The notes beneath the pieces were generated by a model. That model worked only from the letters and a program-made list of their open reading frames with translations. It ran no database searches and was not told where the DNA came from. This document shows, piece after piece, positions 53,201-64,000 of a stretch of 64,000 bases of DNA; the first letter of the stretch is position 1; each line of letters opens with the position of its first letter. The DNA lies in contig CM038915.1 of NCBI GenBank assembly GCA_021904315.1, positions 2,046,001 through 2,110,000 of the forward strand. The letters run 5' to 3'. Origin of the DNA: Sphagnum magellanicum (Eukaryota > Streptophyta > Sphagnopsida > Sphagnales > Sphagnaceae). A program made the translations under genes and the position numbers.

Positions 53201-54225
53201 CAAATACGTTTGCTCAATACATGAAACCAGAGGCCTACCTATAATCAAAGCACACTGAACATGTTAGTTGTTCCAACAAGATGAGCACACTGCAGAATCT
53301 GTACACAAGGGTAGGATATGGTAATCTGGTTCACTAATAGATGCCCTACTGTACAATGCTGCTATGGAACATGAACCCTTGAAATCATAAGCAGCAACCC
53401 CATTTGGATCAGCTCCTTTACATCTCAACCAAATGGGGTGCCATCTACTAAGCATTGGACACTTCTACATCCTCTGCACACAGATCAATTCATTTCTGGC
53501 TTTTGTAACCCTAAACTTCTTGTTGGATTTCTCTTACACTGAATACATAGATCAATTCTTATTCAGGTTTTGTATGTATGTATGTATCCAGTGTTTTCCA
53601 TGTAACCCTAAACTTCTTGTTGGATTTCTCTTACACTGAATAGAGCCCTTAGTAACCAAATTGACTGCACAGATACAGACATAAGGAGCTCAAAAGATGT
53701 GGCAAACACTTATGGTGTGCAAGATAAAGTCTACAGCCAATTTAGAAAGCTTTTAGGGATGCAGTTGTAAATAGAGTGTACCTGTGCAGATGCCTTTGGT
53801 GCAACATTTGGAACGATTGAGACTTGGATAATGCTGTCCATTGCCAACACCCATTGCTGCTTACAGAATTAGCTTCAACATCAAGACTGCAATCACCTGT
53901 TATAGCAGATAATCTCCTGGAACCACAGAACAGCACTTGGTGTACCTGGAACCCTCTGTCCTATAATTATGTACTAGAAATATTGGATTCCAGAGAGAGG
54001 TAAAAGGAATGTGATCAAGTACTAGCACTGTACCAGAAAGCAAATAGGGCATTCTTCAAGCTCAACTGCAGGCTCCTCTCCTCCAGGATAGCAAGGAGCC
54101 AACTTGGAATCGAGAATGAGGCGCCGGAGCTTCCTTTGATCAACATCTTGGGAAGGGTATAATCCCTGGGGTCGTGTATAACAGTCATCGATTACTGGTC
54201 GTCTATGTGTAAGTTTGTTGCCCAT
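50230..54225 (-). CDS. RING-type E3 ubiquitin ligase, DA2/GW2 family
   Basis: Predicted E3 ubiquitin ligase of the DA2 (Arabidopsis)/GW2 (rice) family, known as regulators of seed and organ size. Exons (minus): 54034-54225, 53782-53833, 53145-53190, 52899-52980, 52500-52709, 51791-52050, 51611-51677, 50230-51156; all GT-AG, phases close, 611 aa. Seen in order: MGNKL start (Gly2 suits possible N-myristoylation), [25 protein letters not shown], then the unusual RING: ECPICFL (C59, C62), [19 protein letters not shown], and TRPTQCPYCK, followed by [11 protein letters not shown] and the [17 protein letters not shown] helix. The conserved acidic patch [12 protein letters not shown] is carried by the 67-bp exon 7. 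The C-terminus ends [18 protein letters not shown], as in the family. It is longer than rice GW2 (about 425 aa) mainly through Ser/Pro/Gln-rich linkers. The exon 4 end is ambiguous by one codon (52899 preferred over 52902 from alignment). Confidence 0.94.
53068..53107. repeat. CATA microsatellite in DA2-like intron 3
   Basis: About ten CATA/TACA units with two interruptions (CATG, GACA), in the intron between exons 4 and 3. Confidence 0.85.
53505..53642. repeat. Perfect 41-bp direct repeat in DA2-like intron 2
   Basis: A 41-bp word beginning GTAACCCTAAACTTCTTGTT starts at 53505 and again at 53602 (97-bp offset) with no differences; the sequence between holds a GTAT run. It lies in the intron between exons 3 and 2. 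Confidence 0.92.
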
Positions 54226-55440
54226 GATTTCTAAATCAAATGGAAAAATTGTGCACGTTCCATAAGCATGAGACTACTTTGCACCCAACCTGCACCCAAA
54301 ACAAAAAACCAGCCATCAAACAAAATGACTGTCTCCATTGCAGCTGCATTTCTAGAGAATGACCAAGTTGGACTAGGAATTGGAATCCACACTCATTTGT
54401 CCAAGATGTCCAGTACAACAACACTCTTGACCGTGTGAATTGCATCAAAAAACACAACTTCTAGATCAAATGTGACATTGAATTGCAGTCCCTTCGAAAT
54501 GTCTTGATGTGAAAGACAATCAAAGGAGCTCTATTGGATCGTCACAAGTTTAATGCTTTCAACCCCGGTGCTGCACAACTGTATGGTTCACAGATGTGGA
54601 AAACGAAGAGGAGAAGTGCCCATTTCCTTATTATTTCCACAATCTCATTTTCTCAACACAACAAGCAGTATTCAAAACTTTCAAAAGAAAAAAAACAGAG
54701 AAACACAAGCCCCCAAGAAACAGGCAAAAAGGCACAACTCCGCACAGCGACGACAGCACCACCCAGAAGGGACAATCATTCTGGAGAGGAAGTAAACAAA
54801 ACCTCGTGTCCAACCCTGCATGTCTTCAGAGTTGGAATTTGTAGAAGACCGATGTCGTCGTCTCCTCCTCCTCCTCCTGCTCCTCCAGTCGGTTGTTGAT
54901 CAAGGAGGGATCCGATCTACTACAAAATGCACTAGTAAGAATCAAGTTCTCGTCACGAGATTGCTTCACATGCTCTCCTCCCATCGCCGCCACACCAGGA
55001 AGAACAAACCCAACAAAAAAAAAAGAAAAAAGAAACAGAAGAATAGTCTTAGAAGACGTGAAGGAGAGGAAACGTTCAGGAAAAGGAAACGAGCATCGGC
55101 AGTCGCACGACTGCTGCGACAACGGCGGCGACAGAGAGAAGCAGAATCATCAGAGGGAGAATCAACACAAAAACAAAACAAAAAAGAAAAGAAAAAGAGA
55201 GAAAAAACGCACGCGCACAAAATGCAAAGTCCCGTTCAACACATAACCGTCCGGTTCTCGTTCCGGTTCTTTTTTTCCAGCGAACCGAAGGTTATCACTC
55301 GGGCCGCGTAGGGTGGGTATTAGAACTAGGTTCACAGCTGGGCCGGTTTTCAGATCGGTTCTTTGGCGCCGGCTATCGATGGCTCTTAAAAGAGCGTCCA
55401 ACTGAAAGAACCGGCCGATGTTGGAGGCTGAAGAAAAGAA
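54226..55440 (-). promoter_or_regulatory. 5' UTR and CpG-rich promoter region of the DA2-like gene
   Basis: Immediately upstream of the ATG the minus strand reads TTTGATTTAG then AAATC, a plausible 3' splice site just before the start, so a 5' UTR intron is likely. Its first exon would lie in the CpG-rich block around 54.7-55.2 kb. Further out (55249-55413) CCGGTT/AACCGG words occur at least five times in about 165 bp. These are candidate promoter elements; I cannot name a factor with confidence. Confidence 0.5.
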
Positions 55441-55773
55441 CTAGCAGTGATTGATGGAGAACCGTCACCAAACCCCTCTGTGGCATTTCGTAGAGTGGGG
55501 CAGATGGATACTAGGATTCAGGTCATGACCAGCGTTGGGCGGTTACTTGGTATTAATCTCTCTGTAAAGAACATTGGTCAGAAGAGAATTGGTGTGCTTG
55601 AGAACCATGACCAAAACTCCAGTGGCAATTCTGTAACTTAACTGCAGGGTTTCAAGATTTTTCAAAAAATCTCTTGGATTTTGGGGGAGGTGAGAGGTAG
55701 CAGCTTGGCCCCATTAATTTTAATTTTTTTCAGAATTGGCAACTGTGAAAAGAGAGTCCATTTTGTATAGGAG

Positions 55774-55860
55774 AAAGTCCTGGTAGTAGGACCTTCAGGA
55801 TTTTCGATCCCGACCCTCAGCCGGGATCTCAAATCCGGAAGGTCCTACTACCAGGACCTT
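55774..55860. repeat. Hairpin with 39-nt arms
   Basis: The left arm 55774-55812 and right arm 55822-55860 are inverted copies with only a few mismatches; outer parts are TCCTGGTAGTAGGACCTTC and GAAGGTCCTACTACCAGGA (19 bp perfect). The loop is about 9 nt. It abuts the start of the ~680-bp duplication that follows. Confidence 0.88.
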
Positions 55861-57160
55861 CACCTACTTAAAGCATTGTTCGATTTTTTTCATCGTCATC
55901 CTACGACATTGTGCATCGTGCTTTTTCCACCGGAAGCAGATACTACAATGCCATCATTTCTTCGATGCTAGCATTTCTGTTCCTTGCTTTTGTTGAATGG
56001 CAGTCACCATTTGGAGCTTTTCCTGAAAGTAGATCGCTCTAAGAGCGTTAGGTTTTGAGGTAAGAGAACTTGCCTCAGCTCATTTGAGCACTTGTGATTT
56101 TTTGTGTTGTTTTGTTGTGAGTGTTGTTTCATTGCATTATAGGTGTTGTTTGATCATGCACGATGTTAATTCTTCATTGGGCTATTATTGTTGTTTCATC
56201 ATTGGTCTGTGTTTTTTCATGCAACCAAGTTGGTGTTGTTTGTGCTTCATCACATGTTGGTGTTGTTTCATCGCACTTGTCTCAATGAACTGTAGTTGTT
56301 GCTGCATTTTTGGTGGTGTTGTTTGATCGGCTACAACTGTTGTTGTTTCATTATTAAATCACTCCTTTCTTTTCTTTGTGCAATTAAATTACTGTTGTTT
56401 ATGTTTCATTGTTTTTTTGTGTTCCTTCATTGGGCCACAATTAATACTTAATCACTAAATTCTTGTTTTTTTTTTTTGTGATTAGGTTGGTAATATTTGT
56501 GGTTCATGAAACTAGAGCTACTTTTGAAAAATCTAAAAGGATCCACTACCAAGACTGCATAAAGCATTGTCCATTTTTTTTTGCCATCATCTTATAATAT
56601 TCGTGCATTTCATTTTTTCTTCTAAAACCAAATGTTGTGATGCCATCATTTCTTTGATGCCAAGATTTTTGTTCCTTGTTTTTGCCAAAAGGTAACTGCC
56701 TTTTGGAGCTTTTGTTGAAAGCAAATTGATGTCGCTTGTCTCTTTCATTTGAACATTTGTGATTTTTTTTGCATTGTGTCATTGTGAGAGGTGATTCATT
56801 ACATCACTGTTGTTTGATCACGCGTGACATTGTTTTTTCATTATGCTATAACTATTGCATTATCATTGGTCCATCTTTTTTCATGTAACCAAGTTGGTGT
56901 TGTTGGTGTTTCATTACATTATTTGTGGTGTTGTTTCATCGCACTCCTTTAGTGGGTTGTGATTGTTGTTATATCATTAAGTCAATCTTTTCTTTTCTAT
57001 GTGCAATTAGATTATTATTGTTTGTGTTTTTATTTTTTTTGTTTACTTCATTGGGTTGTGACTATTGCTTCATCTTCTTTTTTTTTCTTTTTTTTTGTGT
57101 GATTAGGTTGTTATTATGTGTGCTTTTTCAAACTATAGTTATTTCTGCTTCATCGAATTA
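55860..57160. repeat. Diverged tandem duplication, two copies of about 630-690 bp
   Basis: Copy 1 (about 55862-56525) and copy 2 (about 56545-57160) match along their length: TAAAGCATTGT, GATGCCATCATTTCTTTGATG or its equivalent, TTGTTCCTTG, TTTGGAGCTTTT, AACCAAGTTGGTGTTGTT, CTTTGTGCAATTA, GTGATTAGGTTG. The offset falls from about 690 to about 640 bp along the pair. Copy 2 has lost many CG dinucleotides that copy 1 keeps. Short TGTTGTTTCATC words repeat inside both copies. Confidence 0.85.
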
Positions 57161-57689
57161 CAATTGTTAATGTGTTATGGCTCCTCTCATTCCATGACAT
57201 TGTTATTATCGCTTTATTAATATTGATACAATTTTTGGCACTTCATTGTTTTGTTATTGTTGATTCATTGTCGTAGCTATGTTTGAGCTTCATTGCGATT
57301 TCCATAACTTTTGCATTATAGTTGTTCGTGCATTGCGGTTGCTCTTACATTGCTAATTATTTTGTGCCATGGCTATTGGCAATGACCTCATTGTTGATAT
57401 GTTTCATTATTTTTGTTGTTTTTTTTGTGTTGTGTAATTTGTGTCACTTTTTGTTTTCTTTTTTTCTTTGTGTTGTTTGCAAGTTTTTTCAATTTTTTGT
57501 TTATTTTTTTGTTCATTTCATTTTTGTTTTCTTGTCTTTCTATAATATTTGGTGGTCCTCCTATAAGCTTTTTTTATGTTTTTACTTGCAGTGACATCAA
57601 TTTAATCCAGTTTACAAATGGGTTTGATATATTTGTTGATTGTTCATGAAATGATAAATTGTTCATTAATTCTTCTTCTATCAATGAAT

Positions 57690-59400
57690 TTTCTAAATTG
57701 CCTCTTCTTGAACGTAATCGTAACTTGTTTGACCATTTTTTTAATCCCTAGATTTCTAAACCTTGAAAAATTATGTATTCCTACAAGTCCATATTCTTCA
57801 TTGGATCCCATTGTTCATCCTTCTGCAATTGTTGTTGTGTCTTCTATATCAGATTCTATCATGTGTCCTATTGTTAGTGCTTCATTTGAATGATGTTATC
57901 TATTGTCTCCTGTAGTTGTTATGTCTTTTACATCAGATTTTGTTATTTGTCCTACTTTTATTTATGTTTCATGTGCACATGACTATGTGTTGTCTCTTGT
58001 AGCTGATGTATGTGTTTCCTTTTTTGATTGTCAATTGATTTTTATTTTTAATATTTGTGATTTCATGGTTTTTGCATCTGAATCTGGAAAGGGGATAAAC
58101 CTTGAATCTCCTATTAAGGATGTTTCGAAAAGTTGTTTTTTGGATCTTAATTAAAAAAGAAGTTGAAAATGGTATTAAAGGAAATCAAAGAATCAACAAA
58201 CATGTCGAATTCTAGGCAAAAAATGCGTTTGATGAATGGAGGGTTTTTCACGGCCTTAATACAACAAAATCAATAGTTGATTTTTTAGAAGATGAATTTT
58301 TTTGTTAAGGATGTGGTGGATATGCTTTCATCTTTTGTTTGGCAAGTTACAAAAAAAGATGGAAGCATGTATCTTCCAACTAAGTCACTTCTACCTTCCC
58401 ATCTTTTCATTTTGATTATTTTGTTTGTTTTATCAATTTCATTTTAGGGTTTAGGGTTCAATTTTTCAAACACTCAAATTATCCAGGGGTTTCAAGTTGT
58501 TTTCTGCCTTTGCAATTATTTTATTTGGAAGATCAAATTAAATGTTCTTCCACATAAAACACAATAATATTTTTCTTTTGCATTTTTTCAAGTTCTATGG
58601 GCTGTAGAATGCATGCGACATCCTTTTCTATTGTAGTTGTTATGATATGGGACTTGAATCTAAGACCTTAAACCTAATTCTTTTCTTATTGATTTTTGGT
58701 TTTTCATCATTAGTTTTTTTATTTTGTAAGAATTCTATTGTTTGCTTGTTGATTGTTTTGCGTTTTTGCATCATCCTATTTCTTATACGAGGTATTGGAC
58801 AATTGATAAAGTAGAAGCAATAACCATGTATTGTGGAATTAGGTAAAGCACATGCAATTCCCTTTAACATTTTCATTGATGCAAGGGATCAACGTGTGAA
58901 AGTTGTTGGTGCAATCAATGTGTTAACTTACTTCCCCATTTGGCTTGAACTTAAAATTTGCATATTTCTGCAAACATTTTTTTTTTATAAAGGGGTGTTC
59001 TAAACTCAGTGCTATGGACTTTGATGAATTCAATTTGTTTGTTTTTATCTAAGAGCATTATTCTAAGGTTTTGTCAAGGCATTTCCAAAAATTGGAGGAT
59101 AGACATAACTTGATGTTTTGCAAATCAGCATCGACTTGTGGTTGATTGTCCAATGTTTGATTTGATTGAGACTTAAATAAAAAACTTGCTCACCGATGCT
59201 TGACTATATGGCCAATTGATAAACCAAGGCTACATCTTTTGTTTTTACACCCTAAGCTTAAGTGGAAGAGTTCCAATGAAATATGGTTCATGCTTACTCC
59301 CATTAGTCATAATCAACTTTGTTTCATTGTAGATAAGTTGATCTTTGATTTCACTGATTTACGCAAAAAAATCTTGTCAAACAAGATGAGCTAAGGTGTT
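57690..59400 (+). pseudogene. Decayed tyrosine-recombinase-like gene (Crypton/DUF3504 type), tentative
   Basis: Two segments resemble the recombinase-like domain of Crypton transposons and their domesticated relatives (DUF3504, as in ZMYM2/QRICH1). Near 58210-58385 one reads NAFDEWRVFHGLNTTKSI, then after a frameshift VDMLSSFVWQVTKKDGSMY, like the family's N-terminal 'FxxW...Gl...KDGxxY' block. Near 59224-59345 another reads LLFLHPKLKWKSSNEIWF then TPISHNQL, like the 'FyLhP...vWY...PiGhNtLg' block before the catalytic C-terminus. A long frame at 57690-58154, with one stop near 57891, reads through SSLDPIVHPSAIVVVSS and ESGKGINLESPIKDVSK and could be the N-terminal part. Stops and frameshifts make it non-functional. 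Assignment rests on motif recall, not a search. Confidence 0.4.
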
Positions 59401-59599
59401 GGAGTTACACGTATGGAAGAAGCATTTGTACCTTGAGGGTATGGTATGGAGGTAATAGGCCATAGGGACCTTATTTTGTATGGCAAGTAAGTTTGTAAAC
59501 TTATTACTTGTTTTAAAATTCATTTTCTAGTTTTGGTTTTTTTGTGTTTGAGTTTGTATAAATTTGTTTTAAAGTTGTGGTTTGTTGGTTTTGTAGGTA

Positions 59600-60440
59600 T
59601 AACCATATTGACAAACATTTATGTGATAGAACTATGCAACAAATTATCTTTAATGAGTTTAAATGTGGTCGTCTATTGCATTTTGAGGAGGCTTTTGATG
59701 AGGAGAAGGCTACTTATGACAAGATTAAGGTATGTGAATTAAGAGTAAGTGATTTGCTATCTTATGTATTTGCTTTAGTGTTTTTGGTTTGCTTTCTTCA
59801 TTTGTGTTCTATTTTTGTATGTAGTAGGTTTGTGTTGATTTTGTTGGAGAAGACAATTTGGATATTAGAATTGGTGTGTCTGGTGGTGCGATAGGAGCTA
59901 CTATTACTCCCATGGTTCATGATTGTATCATTGTTGGTGTTTTTGGTGTTTCTAGAGGTCTTTCTAACATCCTTATTGGGCTTACGTCATTTAGTTACAT
60001 TGTTCTTGTTGTTTCTACAAATTGGTAAAAATAAGTTACTCAAGTTCCTCTTATTGGTTCTATGCATCGAGAGAAGAATGTAGTGCAAGTTTAGAGTTTG
60101 GCATTGGTGGATTTGGACCTAAGATGGATTTTGAAGACCTTTGCATTTTATAATGAAATGTTTGAAAAATAATTGCCCAAGTACAAGAATCACTTGGATG
60201 TGATTTTTCCTCATCACTCTTTTGAAACAATCAATGTTAACATTACTTCTGGGCATGTTTTTAATCATTTGCACAATTGCCCCATTAACGTTACATATGT
60301 AGTTGATTTTAAAGTCTCTACCCACCTTAGGAGTACCAAATGGAGGGGACAAACTATGAGTTTGCTTCATTCTAGATTCTTCATATTTTTTTATAGACTT
60401 CATATCTTGTTTTGTAACAAATGCATAATAAAGGATTAGG
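59600..60440 (+). pseudogene. Coding-like fragments of unknown identity downstream of the recombinase remnant
   Basis: An exon-like stretch at 59600-59729 (YNHIDKHLCDRTMQQ, HFEEAFDEEKATYDKIK) is followed by GTATGTG; an acceptor-like TAGTAG near 59827 leads into VCVDFVGEDNLDIRIGV and SGGAIGATITPMVHDC. Further on, near 60100-60380, runs LPKYKNHLDVIFPHHSFE and SGHVFNHLHNCPINVTYV. Codon-like composition and plausible splice signals suggest a once-coding gene, possibly continuing the same element, but stops interrupt it and I do not recognise the protein. Confidence 0.3.
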
Positions 60441-60672
60441 GGGGAATTGTGGAAAGGATGCAAAATCTAGGTAAATGTCTTGGATTTCATGAAAATGCCC
60501 AAATTTTTTGGTTGGGTTATTGGGAGTTGGGGATGCCAATGGGGTTTTGGGTTTTTCCATTGTTTTTAATGTTTTTTCATGAAGGGAGGTTGGGAGGTTT
60601 TCTGATGGGAGTTGATACCTTCGATTTGTTTTCATATTGATGGGTGAGTGGAATCTAGACAAATAAACATTA

Positions 60673-64000
<3,328 letters not shown>

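Overview
This window is nuclear DNA of a land plant. The genes are split by GT-AG introns, the intergenic stretches are long and AT-rich, and the gene set is typical of embryophytes: a class III secretory peroxidase with the classical 192-bp and 166-bp internal exons, a QUASIMODO-type (PMT) Golgi methyltransferase, an XBAT-type ankyrin/RING E3 ligase, a DA2/GW2-type RING E3 ligase and a DDX41/RH35-type DEAD-box helicase. A short mitochondrial cox1 insert reads GNQILGG. From memory, flowering plants have D at the N position and bryophytes have N, so a bryophyte or other non-angiosperm source is possible. That is a weak inference and I cannot name the species.

Layout. 1-476 (+) is the 3' end of the DEAD-box helicase. 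It converges on the peroxidase gene (3731-5414, -, 4 exons). 5.4-13.7 kb is gene-poor with microsatellites and small tandem duplications, including a unit built round a 16-bp palindrome. The PMT gene lies at 13663-18358 (-, 8 exons). 18.4-28.7 kb is very AT-rich and holds a degenerate TTATTTTA-type repeat field that reverses orientation near 23.0 kb and an array of palindrome-cored units at 24.2-24.7 kb. The XBAT32-like gene occupies 28661-34286 (-, 10 exons) and has a CpG-richer promoter region up to about 35.8 kb. 36-50 kb has no recognisable gene but contains diverged direct repeats, hairpins and a foldback MITE-like element. The DA2/GW2-like gene lies at 50230-54225 (-, 8 exons), also below a CpG-rich promoter. 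55.4-64 kb is a repeat and transposon-remnant region: a 39-nt-arm hairpin, a 0.65-0.7 kb tandem duplication, a decayed tyrosine-recombinase (Crypton/DUF3504-like) gene, and a cox1 fragment that ends exactly where a group II intron-like GTGCG begins.

Exon structures of the four complete genes were built by hand from splice signals, reading-frame phase and recall of the protein families. All phases close, giving predicted proteins of 370 aa (peroxidase), 779 aa (PMT), 563 aa (XBAT) and 611 aa (DA2-like). The genes do not form a pathway. The peroxidase and the PMT both act on the cell wall or secretory route, and the two RING proteins are ubiquitin ligases. No intact transposon, tRNA, rRNA or CRISPR array was recognised.
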